This document shows, in pieces, positions 55,364 to 64,000 of a stretch of 64,000 nucleotides of DNA (its first letter is position 1; every line of letters begins with the position of its first letter). The notes under the pieces are model-generated. The model had not been told where the DNA came from. It worked only from the letters and a program-made list of their open reading frames with translations, and made no database searches. Origin of the DNA: VXYL01 sp965243095 (GTDB lineage Bacteria; Pseudomonadota; Gammaproteobacteria; Pseudomonadales; Azotimanducaceae). The stretch covers positions 2,170,001-2,234,000 of the forward strand of contig OZ251530.1 in assembly GCA_965243095.1 (NCBI GenBank), given 5' to 3'. The position numbers and the translations under genes are program-made.

Positions 55364-57016
55364 ATGGCCAAGGACTCCTCACACAGCGACACTCCGAAGG
55401 ATGCGCCGCAGTTGCGCTTGGCGAGCGGCGAGGTGGTTTTCGCGGACGGGCGTGGCGCCGCGTTGGAACACGGCATGCTTTCGCAACGGTTTTGGCTGCG
55501 CGGCGACGTGGGGGCGATGGAGGCCGCCGAGCGCCCGGCGAAATGGGATGGCGAGGCCGCTTGGTGGCTGGCCGACGGCGACCGGCGCGCCGGGCTGTTG
55601 TCGCTGCTGCCGGATTTGATGGCTTGGCTGCCGCTGGGGTTGGACGCGCCGCGCAAGCTGCTGGTGGCGGAAGGCATGGCCTATCCGGGGTCGCTGTACC
55701 GATCCCAAGGTTGGCACGAAGGCGACCTCGACGTTCGGCCCTTCGTGGATGCGGTGTTCGCGGACGATGCGGCGCACCTGCACCTGGCGGATGCCGTCGC
55801 CGTGGAGGGCGCCGACGCCTTGAAGACGTGCCGAAGTTGGGTGAACGATCTGCGGATGCGCGACCTCGGACGCCACTGGCTGCGCCGCTTGGCGCCGGGT
55901 TCCCGTTTCCACGCCGAGTACGACAAACTGTGCTGGCAGAATCGCCAATCGCCGATCGATGGCGTTGGCGGCCTGATCGGCTCGCGCGGCGACGAGATGC
56001 CGGAGCGCACCGTCGAGGCGTTTTGGCACTGGGTGGGAAGCCGCGCCTACTCCTATTGGGGCGACGTTTCCTATGAACAGCGCGGCGCTCCCCACCACGT
56101 TCTCGTCACCGACGGCGCCGTGCCGCCCGACGAGGCGCTGCTCGAGTTGCGGCCGTACGACAACGTCACGCTCGCCTGCGTGACGCCGTTCGTTCTGGGC
56201 GGAACCAATTGGCTGCGCGTGGACGCCCGCAGTTGGGCCAGACGCCTTGGCGAGCACCTTTCCCCGCCGCCGAACCGCACCATCCGCATGGCCGGCGCCA
56301 CCGACGTCGGCAAGCGCAGAGACGCCAACCAGGACGCCGTGCTGTGGAGCGAGAAGGACGGCTGGGCGGCGGTCGCGGACGGCATGGGCGGGCACCCGAA
56401 CGGCGATGTCGCCAGCGCCACGGTGCTGCGCGTGTTCGAGGAGGCCATGCGCGAGTGGCCGGACGCGCCGGCGCCGCATCGCCGGCGCACCGTGGCGCAA
56501 CGCTTGCGCCAAGCCGCCGCGCGAGCGCATGCGGCGCTGTGGCAGGAGAACAAGGACGCCGGCGTCTTCGGGCGCATGGGCACCACGCTTTCGGCGTTGC
56601 GGCTGCACGGCGACGAACTCTCCATCGTGCACTGCGGCGACAGCCGCATCTACATGTACCGGCCCACGCGCGGATTCCGCGAAGAGACGAACCTTCACTA
56701 CCTAACCACCGACCACGGCGAAGGCGGCGGCTTGGATCGGGCAATGGGCCTGTGGGAACGCATGCCCGTGGACATCGACACGGTTCGCATCGACGACAAG
56801 GCGATCTACCTGCTGTGTACCGATGGCCTGACGAACATGGTCATGGACGGGAAGATCGAGCAGCTTTGCCGCGAACACGCCGGCCGCGACGGCGCGGACA
56901 GCGACTTGGAAGGCTTGACCCGCGCCCTCATCGACGCCGCCAACGAAGCCGGCGGCAACGACAACATCACGGTGTGCGTGGTGGAGGCGAAGGAGCGGGA
57001 GGACAAGCAGGAATGA
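55364..57016 (+). CDS. PP2C-family Ser/Thr protein phosphatase with unknown N-terminal domain
   Basis: 550 residues. Residues 310-545 are a PP2C phosphatase: GKRRDANQDAVLW, AVADGMGGHPNGDVAS, HCGDSRIYMYRP, LLCTDGLTNMV and GGNDNITVCVVE give the metal-binding Asp residues. The first 300 residues, rich in Trp, are not recognised (WDGEAAWWLADGDRRAGLL). Type VI secretion and signalling loci often encode such phosphatases, but no such genes are near. The stop codon overlaps the next gene's ATG (57013-57016). The ATG at 55364 is preferred; the open frame begins upstream at 55238. Confidence 0.82.
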   Translation: MAKDSSHSDTPKDAPQLRLASGEVVFADGRGAALEHGMLSQRFWLRGDVGAMEAAERPAKWDGEAAWWLADGDRRAGLLSLLPDLMAWLPLGLDAPRKLLVAEGMAYPGSLYRSQGWHEGDLDVRPFVDAVFADDAAHLHLADAVAVEGADALKTCRSWVNDLRMRDLGRHWLRRLAPGSRFHAEYDKLCWQNRQSPIDGVGGLIGSRGDEMPERTVEAFWHWVGSRAYSYWGDVSYEQRGAPHHVLVTDGAVPPDEALLELRPYDNVTLACVTPFVLGGTNWLRVDARSWARRLGEHLSPPPNRTIRMAGATDVGKRRDANQDAVLWSEKDGWAAVADGMGGHPNGDVASATVLRVFEEAMREWPDAPAPHRRRTVAQRLRQAAARAHAALWQENKDAGVFGRMGTTLSALRLHGDELSIVHCGDSRIYMYRPTRGFREETNLHYLTTDHGEGGGLDRAMGLWERMPVDIDTVRIDDKAIYLLCTDGLTNMVMDGKIEQLCREHAGRDGADSDLEGLTRALIDAANEAGGNDNITVCVVEAKEREDKQE

Positions 57017-57780
57017 CGGTTCCGCGGACAACACCCGAAGCGATGAGACTGTTGAAAAACCTCTGGATGCCGCTGGCGCTCGCCATAGCGCATCTGCAAG
57101 CGGGCGTCGCCGCGCCGCTCGCCAACGCCGACATCAGCGCGGGCGAATGTGAGCAAAACTGCTTCGCGTGGGTGCTGCTCGGCAACGACGTGTTCTTCGT
57201 CTGGAAAGGCGAACAACACCCGCAACTGGTTTTGCCCTTGGGGCCGGCCGACGGCGAGAGTGTCAGCCGTGCGCGCGCCAAAATTGCCTTCACGCCGGTG
57301 CGCGGCGAGCTGCGTACCGACGACTGCGTAGCCGACTGCGAAACCGCCGTAGTGGCCGCCAACATGGAGTTGACGGTGCGGCGAGGTAGCGAAGGCGGCA
57401 TCAAAGCCATCTGGGCACGGGCCGTCGGCACAGGTCGCGGTTACCAAGCGGCGAAGACTGTGCAACTTGGTCCGGTCGCTGGTGGCCAAGGCGCGGCCGG
57501 CACCGCCAAGGACGCCGCTGGCAGCACGGCCGAGACGGCTGTCGGGCCGCGGGATGTGGAGTGCCGAGGCACCGTCGTCCACGAGCTGCACAATTGCCAT
57601 TGTATTGGCGAGGAGATCGTGTTGATTGGCGCGAAGTTGACCGTCGACTGCCGCGGCAATGCTCTGGATGTCCAAGCCCCGGGCTACAGATTGCCGCTCT
57701 CCGTGGCCGGGTGCATCTGTTCAACCGGCCCCGCCGTCGCGCCACCCCGCACTAACGGCGCTCCCGTGATGGAGGGGTAG
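57013..57780 (+). CDS. Secreted Cys-rich protein, unknown
   Basis: 255 residues with a signal peptide (WMPLALAIAHLQAGVAAP) and then Cys-rich sequence (GECEQNCFAW, DDCVADCETAVV, VECRGTV, NCHCIGEEIVL, DCRGNALD, VAGCICSTG), which suggests disulfide bonds in the periplasm. It is not recognised. ATG 57013 overlaps the phosphatase stop; an alternative is ATG 57043, which starts at the signal peptide. The stop TAG (57778-57780) shares its last base with the GTG of the next gene. Confidence 0.65.
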   Translation: MTVPRTTPEAMRLLKNLWMPLALAIAHLQAGVAAPLANADISAGECEQNCFAWVLLGNDVFFVWKGEQHPQLVLPLGPADGESVSRARAKIAFTPVRGELRTDDCVADCETAVVAANMELTVRRGSEGGIKAIWARAVGTGRGYQAAKTVQLGPVAGGQGAAGTAKDAAGSTAETAVGPRDVECRGTVVHELHNCHCIGEEIVLIGAKLTVDCRGNALDVQAPGYRLPLSVAGCICSTGPAVAPPRTNGAPVMEG

Positions 57781-60700
57781 TGTCCGCTACAGCGCGGCTT
57801 GAGGCGCTGCTCGCCTTACTCGGTGCGGAGTTGCGCTCGGCGCGCCGGTCGTCGCTGATATGGCTGGTCGCCGCCGGCACCGTCGGCGGCGGCTTCGCGC
57901 TGTACACCTACTTCGCGGGGTTGCACGCGGCCGGCTATGCGCCGCCGCCGCGTTTCGCCACTCCGTCCCTCGGGCTGGTTGCCTTGTGGATTGCGCTGTT
58001 GGGCGTGAGCTTGGTTACCGCCGGGCTGCGCGCCCGCGACGAGCGCGCCGGCATTGCCGAGGCGTTGGATGCGCGGCCGATGTCCAACTTGGCGCTGCTG
58101 CTCGGGCGGATGTGCGCGGTTTTGCTGCCGGCGTGGTTGGCCTTGGCGGCACTCGGCGGGTTGTTGCAGATCGTCGGCTGGATTGCGCCGGAGTTTGAGC
58201 GGCTGACGCTCGGCGAACCGCTGGAGCCCGTCGCGCTGACCACCTTTCTGCTGCTGGACGCGCCCCCGACATTGTTGTTTTGGGCCGCGTTGGCGATGCT
58301 GCTAGCGGCCGCGCTGGCCAACCGCGGGGTGGTTGCGGCGACCATGATCGCGCTGGTGGCGCTCGGCTACTTCGGCCTCCTGCATGCGCCGATGCACCTC
58401 TTGCCCGCGCTTGCCGGAATCACCGGTTTGGGCCTGCCCGGTTCGGACATTCTGCCGCGCTATCCAACGGGCGCGGACATCGCGCAACGGTTGGCGCTTT
58501 TGTTGCTTGCCGCCGGCTTTCTCGTCGCCGCGGCCACGGTTTTGCGTCGCGGCGATCAATTCAATGGACGCCGGATGGTTGCCAGCGCATTCGGGCTGGT
58601 TGTTGTTGGCGCGGCCGGCATCGGCGCGTTGGCGACGCAGGCGGCGGCCGCCGCCGCGGAACGGCGCGCTTGGGCGGCGGCGCATCAAGAGCCCTTGCGC
58701 GGTGCGCCTCGCGTGGACGTGGAACGGATCGCCGGCCGTGTGGACATCGATCCCGGGCGCGCGTTGACGCTCGATTTGTCTTTGCGTGTGCATGTGCCGG
58801 AGGAACTGGGCGGCAAGCCGATGCGTTTCAGCCTCAACCCGGGCTTGGCGGTCTCGAAGGTCACGGTGGATGGCGAACCGAGCGCCCACGAGTTCGCGCT
58901 GGGCCTCTTGACGATCGCGCCGTCGCCGAGCGCCACCGGCCAGCGCATCGTCGGCATCCGCGCCAGCGGGCGGCCCGACGCGCGCTTCGCGTATCCAGAC
59001 ACGGCGGTTGCGGCCTTGGAGGAAGGCCTCGCCGGCCGTCCGCTGGCGCTGCTCGGCGAGCAGGCGTTGCTGTTCGAGGAGGATTTCGTCGCTTTGCTGC
59101 CGGGGGCGCATTGGCTGCCGCGCACCGATGTGACCTACAGCGCCAGCTTGGAGGCGAACGGCAAGCGCGACCACCGCGCCATCGACTTGGAGGTGTACCT
59201 GCCGCCCGGCTGGCATGCCGTGGGCGCCGGGCGAGATGGCGCGGCGGACAAGCTGCGGTTTCGCCCCGCCACGCCGTTGGCGGAGTTCGCTCTGTTCGCC
59301 GCTCCTTGGCGCCCCGCGAGCGCCACCATCGGCGGTGTGGAGTGCGAATTCCTCTTGCACCCGAAACACGCTCCCCGGCTGGCCCGCCTGCGCGAGTTCG
59401 TGGCCCCGGTGATGGCGCGCTACGAGGAACACCTGAACTCGCTGGCGCAAGAGCGGCTGCCCTACGCCATCGCCGCGCCGAGCGGGTCGGTGTTCGCCAT
59501 CGTCGAAGTGCCCGCGCTGCTGCGGCGGTACGGCGGCGGCAAGCAGATGGATTCGATTGGCGCACTGCCGGGTGTGCAGTTGTTGCCGGAACACGGCCTG
59601 CCCACGGCGCGTTTGCGCGAGAGCACCCTAGAATCGGATTTGGCCGGGCTGGACCTGATCCCCAGCCTTGGCGCCACCGGCGTCCCGTTGCACTTCGGCG
59701 TGTGGCGCAACGTGCTGCCGTTCCTAACCAGCGCCGGCGGCGAGGCCGCCACGCCGCTCAACCTGTTGGTGGAGCACTTGGTGGCGCACCGGTTCCTGCA
59801 AGGCGGCCGGGTGGTCTTGGGTGCCGCCGGACTGGATTCCACGCGCGGCAAGACGGCGCCCACCCGCCTCCTGCATCGGCTGTTCGGCGCCGTTAGTGTG
59901 CAAACCGCGCCGGATCCCGACAGCCCCTTCGGCGCACACGTCCAAAGCGCGGGACAGATCGCCGCGGCGCTGCGGGGCGCGTGGGCAAACAACGCCGGCA
60001 CGGCGACGTTCCTCGCCGCGTTGCGCGCCCGCCACGGCGGCGCGACGTTCACCTTGGCGGACTTCACCGCCCTGCTGCGGGAACAAGCGCCGGAGTTCAC
60101 GCCGATAGTGCGGCATTGGCTGGCCGAAGGCGCATTGCCGGGCTATTTCACCTCGCCGGTGCTGGGCTCCCGCTTGGCCGATGGCGCACGCGGCGAAGCC
60201 CGCTATCAGGTGCGCCTGCATGTGCGGAACGGCGAACCAGCGCCGGGGCTGGTGCGGCTTGGGTGGCGCGTGAAAGGGTGGCCTTTTCGCTACGACCAGC
60301 CGGTGCAGGTGCCTGGCGAAGGCGCGGTGGAGCTGGGCGCCATCCTGCCGGCGCCGCCGGCCGAGCTGCAGCTGGACACCTTTCTTTCCCTCAACCGCGG
60401 CGCCGTGCGGCTGCGTGCGCCGCCGGTGGACCCGCAGCGCACCGAGGCGGGCGAGGCGCTGATTGGATCCCAGCCAAGCGATTGGCGGCCCGCGGCTGCG
60501 GACGACGACATCATCGTGGACGACCTTGACGAAGCCTTCTCCACGCGCTCCGTGGTGACGCCCGGCTTGCGCTTCACGCGCCAAGTGGTGACGGCGACCG
60601 GGCCGAACGTGCCGGCCGCGACCACGCAAGACGAGCCGCGTTGGGTGCGTTCGGAACATTGGACGACGCTGGCATGGGGCCGCTATCGGCGCAGCTCCGC

Positions 60701-61076
60701 CCGCATCGCCCCCGGCAGCGGCGAAAGCCAGGCGACGTTCGCGGCAACGCTGCCGTCGGCGGGTCGCTGGCGGTTGGCGTACCACTTGCCAGGGCCGACG
60801 CTGCTGGCCGGCTCGATGATTGTCGAGTTCCTCATACCCAACGCCGAGCTAGCGCGATTCGGCGCCTTTGACCTGACCATCGCGGCGGGGGAGAAGCGCT
60901 TGCCGGCGCCTTTCGACGGCGCGGACGCCGTGCCCGGTTGGAACACCGTCGGCACGTTCGAGCTGCCGGCTGGGGAGGTGCGATTGATCGTCTCCGATCG
61001 CACGTCCGGCGACTTGGTGGTGGCGGACGCGATACGCTGGACGCCGGCCGTCAGCCCGGAAGCACTCGGATCTTGA
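57780..61076 (+). CDS. Membrane protein: ABC-2 permease-like, degenerate M1-peptidase-like and golvesin-like domains
   Basis: 1098 residues. Residues 1-300 have about seven membrane segments and resemble an ABC-2 permease. A large soluble part (about 320-900) is like M1-family aminopeptidases fused to such permeases. The zinc motif HExxH is not seen: the best match is VEHLVAHRFLQGG near residue 660, where the Glu is Leu. So it may be non-catalytic. The last 150 residues, ending GTFELPAGEVRLIVSDRTSG and VVADAIRWTP, resemble the golvesin C-terminal domain. GTG 57780 overlaps the previous stop. No ATPase partner is seen. Confidence 0.65.
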   Translation: MSATARLEALLALLGAELRSARRSSLIWLVAAGTVGGGFALYTYFAGLHAAGYAPPPRFATPSLGLVALWIALLGVSLVTAGLRARDERAGIAEALDARPMSNLALLLGRMCAVLLPAWLALAALGGLLQIVGWIAPEFERLTLGEPLEPVALTTFLLLDAPPTLLFWAALAMLLAAALANRGVVAATMIALVALGYFGLLHAPMHLLPALAGITGLGLPGSDILPRYPTGADIAQRLALLLLAAGFLVAAATVLRRGDQFNGRRMVASAFGLVVVGAAGIGALATQAAAAAAERRAWAAAHQEPLRGAPRVDVERIAGRVDIDPGRALTLDLSLRVHVPEELGGKPMRFSLNPGLAVSKVTVDGEPSAHEFALGLLTIAPSPSATGQRIVGIRASGRPDARFAYPDTAVAALEEGLAGRPLALLGEQALLFEEDFVALLPGAHWLPRTDVTYSASLEANGKRDHRAIDLEVYLPPGWHAVGAGRDGAADKLRFRPATPLAEFALFAAPWRPASATIGGVECEFLLHPKHAPRLARLREFVAPVMARYEEHLNSLAQERLPYAIAAPSGSVFAIVEVPALLRRYGGGKQMDSIGALPGVQLLPEHGLPTARLRESTLESDLAGLDLIPSLGATGVPLHFGVWRNVLPFLTSAGGEAATPLNLLVEHLVAHRFLQGGRVVLGAAGLDSTRGKTAPTRLLHRLFGAVSVQTAPDPDSPFGAHVQSAGQIAAALRGAWANNAGTATFLAALRARHGGATFTLADFTALLREQAPEFTPIVRHWLAEGALPGYFTSPVLGSRLADGARGEARYQVRLHVRNGEPAPGLVRLGWRVKGWPFRYDQPVQVPGEGAVELGAILPAPPAELQLDTFLSLNRGAVRLRAPPVDPQRTEAGEALIGSQPSDWRPAAADDDIIVDDLDEAFSTRSVVTPGLRFTRQVVTATGPNVPAATTQDEPRWVRSEHWTTLAWGRYRRSSARIAPGSGESQATFAATLPSAGRWRLAYHLPGPTLLAGSMIVEFLIPNAELARFGAFDLTIAAGEKRLPAPFDGADAVPGWNTVGTFELPAGEVRLIVSDRTSGDLVVADAIRWTPAVSPEALGS

Positions 61077-61161
61077 AGCCGGCTGGCGCTTGCTAACATC
61101 GCGCTTGTGCGAAGGCGGGGTTCTTCGCGCAGGTGTCCACGCACCCTCAAGGGGAATGATC

Positions 61162-61212
61162 ATGGCGATCAACAATCGGATCGAGGCGGCATCGCGCCGG
61201 GCCCCGGGATGA
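61162..61212 (+). CDS. Leader ORF overlapping the BCCT start
   Basis: 16 codons (MAINNRIEAASRRAPG) with CAAGGGGAA upstream; its TGA overlaps the ATG of the transporter (ATGA at 61209). Translation coupling is likely; no amino-acid-specific attenuation motif is seen. Confidence 0.5.
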   Translation: MAINNRIEAASRRAPG

Positions 61213-62783
61213 CGGCGCAAGACGTGGCGCCGCCGCCGGTTCCCGCCGCCGCGCCCGGGCAAACCAGCGTGCGCGTGGACGGCCCGGTGTTCGGCGCCGG
61301 CGTGGCGTGCGTGGTGGTGGCCGCGGTGCCGATGATCTTCTACCCGACCGAAGCCGCCGAGCTGATCGACGGGTTGTACGACTGGATCGCCGGCACCTTG
61401 GGCATCTTCTACCTTTGGGCCTGCGTCGCCGCCACCGTGTTTCTGCTGTGGCTCGCCTGCGGCCGGCACGGGCGGCGGGTGCTTGGCGCGGCCACGGCGG
61501 AAGGCGAAGCGTCCGCAACGGACGCGCCGGAATACGGCACCGTGAGTTGGATGGCGATGCTGTTCTGCGCCGGCATCGGCGCCGGGCTGTTGTTCTGGGC
61601 CACCACCGAGTGGGCCTACTATGTGGACCAACCGCCGTTCGGCGTCCAGCCGGACACGCTGGAGGCCCGCGAGTGGGCGGCCACCTACGGCATCTTCCAC
61701 TGGGGCATTTCCGCTTGGTGCCTCTACTGCCTGCCCACGGTCGCCATCGCGTGGCCGTACTACCGCTACCGCCTGCCCTACTTGCGCTTGTCCTGTGCGC
61801 TCGTAGGCATCATGGGGCGGGATTTTCCCGAACGGCCGGGGGGCCGCGCCATCGACCTGCTGTTCATCATCGCCTTGATCGGCGGCACCGGCACCTCCTT
61901 GGGATTGGTGACGCCGATGCTTGGCGCGGTGGCCGCCGAGCTCTTCCAAATTGAAGAATCGCAAACATTGACGCTGACGATTTGCGGGCTGTGCGTGGCG
62001 TTGTTCGCCACCAGCGTGTACTTGGGCTTGGGCCGGGGCATCCGCCAACTCTCGAACGTGAACCTCGGGCTGGCGGGCTTCTTCCTGCTCTGGGTGCTGT
62101 TGACCGGCCCGGCGATCTTCGCGCTGGAGCTCGGCACCTCCTCCCTCGGCCTCATGACGCAGGAGTTCGTGCGCATGAACACTTGGACGGACGCGCTCCG
62201 GGACACCGGCTTCACCGAGGCGTGGACGATCTTCTACTGGGCCTGGTGGATCGCCTACGGCCCGTACATGGGCTTGTTCGTCACCAAGATCTCGCGCGGG
62301 CGCACGCTGCGCGCCGTCATCTTCGGGATGCTCGGCTTCGGCACCTTGGGCTGCGCGGTGTTCTACATCATCTGGGGCAACAGCGTGATGTGGATGGACT
62401 TGCACCAAGGCATCGGGTTCTTGGAGCTGGTGCGCGCTGACGAAACCGCCACCGCCATCGCCAAGGCGGTGGCCGGCATCGCCGGCTATCCAGTGCCGCT
62501 GCTGATTTTCCTCGTCCTCGGCTTGGTGTTCGTCGCCACCACATACGATTCGGCCTCCTATTGCGTTGCCGCTGCGGCAACGCGAGGCCTCGCGCCGGGA
62601 ATCGATCCGGCGGCTTGGCACCGGGTGCTCTGGGCCTTCGTCTTGGCGTTCCTGCCCGTGGCGCTGGTGATCATCGACGACTTGGAGGCCGCGAAAGCCA
62701 CCACGCTGGTGGTCTCCCTGCCGCTGCTGGCGGTGATGGCGGCGATGGCGTGGTCATTGGTGCGGTCCTTGAACGACCGCTGA
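61209..62783 (+). CDS. BCCT-family betaine/choline/carnitine transporter
   Basis: 524 residues, about 12 membrane segments. The family signature WTIFYWAWWIAYGPYMGLF, then VTKISRGRTLR, is present near residue 340, as is the Gly-rich CAGIGAGLLFWATTEW near residue 120. It imports quaternary ammonium compounds such as glycine betaine, in symport with sodium or protons, often in osmoprotection or as nutrients. The start is the ATG at 61209, overlapping the leader ORF. The intergenic 62784-62835 before convergent hemW shows no clear terminator. Confidence 0.93.
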   Translation: MTAQDVAPPPVPAAAPGQTSVRVDGPVFGAGVACVVVAAVPMIFYPTEAAELIDGLYDWIAGTLGIFYLWACVAATVFLLWLACGRHGRRVLGAATAEGEASATDAPEYGTVSWMAMLFCAGIGAGLLFWATTEWAYYVDQPPFGVQPDTLEAREWAATYGIFHWGISAWCLYCLPTVAIAWPYYRYRLPYLRLSCALVGIMGRDFPERPGGRAIDLLFIIALIGGTGTSLGLVTPMLGAVAAELFQIEESQTLTLTICGLCVALFATSVYLGLGRGIRQLSNVNLGLAGFFLLWVLLTGPAIFALELGTSSLGLMTQEFVRMNTWTDALRDTGFTEAWTIFYWAWWIAYGPYMGLFVTKISRGRTLRAVIFGMLGFGTLGCAVFYIIWGNSVMWMDLHQGIGFLELVRADETATAIAKAVAGIAGYPVPLLIFLVLGLVFVATTYDSASYCVAAAATRGLAPGIDPAAWHRVLWAFVLAFLPVALVIIDDLEAAKATTLVVSLPLLAVMAAMAWSLVRSLNDR

Positions 62784-62835
62784 GCAACCCCGTGCCTCCC
62801 GAGTCGGCCAGCCACCCGTCGCTGATCGCTAGGCG

Positions 62836-63939
62836 CTAAGCCAGAAAGCGCGTCACCACGCCGTCGAGTTGGCGCAAGCCGCGCACGGTTAACGCTAGGC
62901 GGTCGGTACGCATCAGATCCCACTGTGCGAGCTCCGACCACGTTTCGGCGATGGCCGCGCGTTCCAGCCCGGTGCGGGCGTGGAACAGTTCCGGTTCCAC
63001 GCCGTCTGTCAGGCGCAAGGCGTTCATCAGGAACTCCGTCGCCAGCTCCCGCCGCGGCACGGGCGCGACGTCGCCGCGGCATCCGGTTAGGAACAAGCGC
63101 GGCTGGCGTGGCTTGGCGGTGCGCAGCACCTGCTCGCCGGAAGTGCGTTTGCCGTGGGCGCCGGCGCCGATGCCGGCGTAGTCGCCGAAGCGCCAATAGT
63201 TGAGGTTGTGGGCGCATTGGTGTCCGTCGCGGGCGAAGGCGGACACTTCGTAGCGGCGGTAGCCGTGGCGGGTGAGCAGCTCCAGGCCGGCATCCTCTAT
63301 TGCGATGGCTTCTTCTGTGCTTGGCAAGCCCACCGGCGTTCGGCGGGCGAACTCGGTTTTGGGTTCGATGGTGAGTTGGTACCACGAGATGTGCGGGGGT
63401 TCCAAGGCGATGGCCTGTTCCAGATCCGCTAGAGCCCCGCCTACCGTTTGCCGCGGAAGGCCGTACATCAGATCGATGTTGAAGCTGTCGAAACCGGCGT
63501 CGGCCACGGCTGCGGCTACGCGGCGGGTTTCCTCCGCCCGGTGAATTCGGCCCAAGCGTTGCAGTTGCGCGTCGTCGAAGGATTGGCCGCCGATGGACAC
63601 GCGGGTGATGCCGGCGCGTCGGTAGGCGGGGAAGTCGCCGTGCTCGGCGGCGCCCGGGTTGGTCTCCAAGGTAACTTCGCCGTCGGTGCCCGCGGCGCCC
63701 AGCAGCGCGGCGAACGCCTCCGGCGGAAACAGGCTGGGCGTACCGCCGCCGAAATACACCGTGTCGAAGCGGCGGCGTCCAAACCGCTCCTGCTCGAAGC
63801 GCAAGTCCTCCAGCAACGCGGCAAGGTACTCGTCCTTGGGCAACGGGCCGCGCAGCGGGTGGGAGTTGAAGTCGCAATACGGACATTTGCGCACGCACCA
63901 CGGCAGGTGAACGTACAAACTGGTTGGCAAATCCCCCAT
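62836..63939 (-). CDS. hemW: HemW-family radical SAM protein
   Basis: 367-residue radical SAM protein of the HemW/coproporphyrinogen-III-oxidase-like family. The cluster motif C-x3-C-x2-C is in PWCVRKCPYCDF (residues 14-25), followed by YFGGGTPSLF, FNIDLMYGLPRQT, and CAHNLNYW, the HNxxYW of HemW. HemW members bind heme and act in heme delivery rather than as coproporphyrinogen oxidases. It starts directly beside rdgB, as in E. coli and relatives. Confidence 0.92.
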   Translation of the reverse strand: MGDLPTSLYVHLPWCVRKCPYCDFNSHPLRGPLPKDEYLAALLEDLRFEQERFGRRRFDTVYFGGGTPSLFPPEAFAALLGAAGTDGEVTLETNPGAAEHGDFPAYRRAGITRVSIGGQSFDDAQLQRLGRIHRAEETRRVAAAVADAGFDSFNIDLMYGLPRQTVGGALADLEQAIALEPPHISWYQLTIEPKTEFARRTPVGLPSTEEAIAIEDAGLELLTRHGYRRYEVSAFARDGHQCAHNLNYWRFGDYAGIGAGAHGKRTSGEQVLRTAKPRQPRLFLTGCRGDVAPVPRRELATEFLMNALRLTDGVEPELFHARTGLERAAIAETWSELAQWDLMRTDRLALTVRGLRQLDGVVTRFLA

Positions 63940-64000
63940 TCAGGCGCTCGCCAGTTGCGCCGCCAACGCGCGGCAGGCTTGGCCGCGGTGCGAGAGGCGG
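63940..64000 (-). CDS. rdgB: XTP/dITP pyrophosphatase (RdgB/Ham1), 3' end
   Basis: Only the last 19-20 codons are in the window: RLSHRGQACRALAAQLASA, with the SHRG-x-A motif of the RdgB C-terminus, then TGA at 63940-63942. The gene continues to the right. RdgB removes non-canonical purine nucleotides. It lies just upstream of hemW, the usual gammaproteobacterial order. Confidence 0.8.
   Translation of the reverse strand, partial: RLSHRGQACRALAAQLASA

Overview
GC-rich bacterial chromosome segment, most likely from an uncultivated gammaproteobacterium. The right edge carries an rdgB-hemW pair as in many gammaproteobacteria, and the window has two TonB-dependent receptors, a BCCT carrier and FG-GAP/UnbV lipoproteins. 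Assignment below class is not possible from this sequence. No tRNA, rRNA or CRISPR array was seen.

Layout. 1-3.8 kb: a type III-like restriction pair on the minus strand (beta-class adenine methyltransferase, then an SF2 helicase that runs off the left edge). 4.2-16.4 kb: an HpcH/HpaI aldolase and a set of accessory genes, namely a palindromic repeat, an FG-GAP/UnbV lipoprotein coupled to a non-canonical Fic protein with an operator-like array, a Phd-VapC pair coupled to a membrane-anchored helical protein, a heterodimeric ABC exporter, a RelE-XRE pair, a Uma2 remnant and a PD-(D/E)XK nuclease-like protein. 16.4-22.4 kb: an operon of TonB receptor, FG-GAP/UnbV lipoprotein and TPR lipoprotein. 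22.6-36.1 kb: DUF433 protein, zinc-ribbon protein, BrnTA, a sugar isomerase with a Gfo/Idh oxidoreductase, two small membrane proteins, a thioredoxin-TPR-like protein, a second TonB receptor broken by a 61-bp repeat insertion, a complete ISKra4-like element with a frameshifted transposase, an SDR and a gamma-glutamyltransferase.

36.3-54.5 kb is the most interesting part: a defence-like island, all on the plus strand. A cassette of small acidic protein, membrane protein and DUF1156 adenine methyltransferase occurs twice. The first copy is followed by an SNF2-type helicase with a C-terminal DUF3883 domain. The second is followed by two OLD-like ATPase/TOPRIM proteins and a DUF499 ATPase with an N-terminal Swt1-type HEPN RNase motif. 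A stump of the DUF499 gene lies between the two OLD genes, so the island grew by at least two tandem duplications. The two methyltransferases are near-identical at both ends and diverged in the middle.

54.5-64 kb: a small membrane protein, a GIY-YIG protein with a membrane tail, a tightly coupled trio (PP2C phosphatase, secreted Cys-rich protein, ABC-2/M1-peptidase-like/golvesin membrane protein), a BCCT transporter with a short overlapping leader ORF, hemW and the 3' end of rdgB.

Links between genes: very short spacings or 1-4 base stop/start overlaps (VapC to 565-aa protein, RelE to XRE, UnbV to TPR lipoprotein, PP2C to secreted protein to M1-like protein, leader ORFs to BCCT and to DUF1156-A) indicate translational coupling. 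Products are assigned by motif recognition only; no database search was possible.
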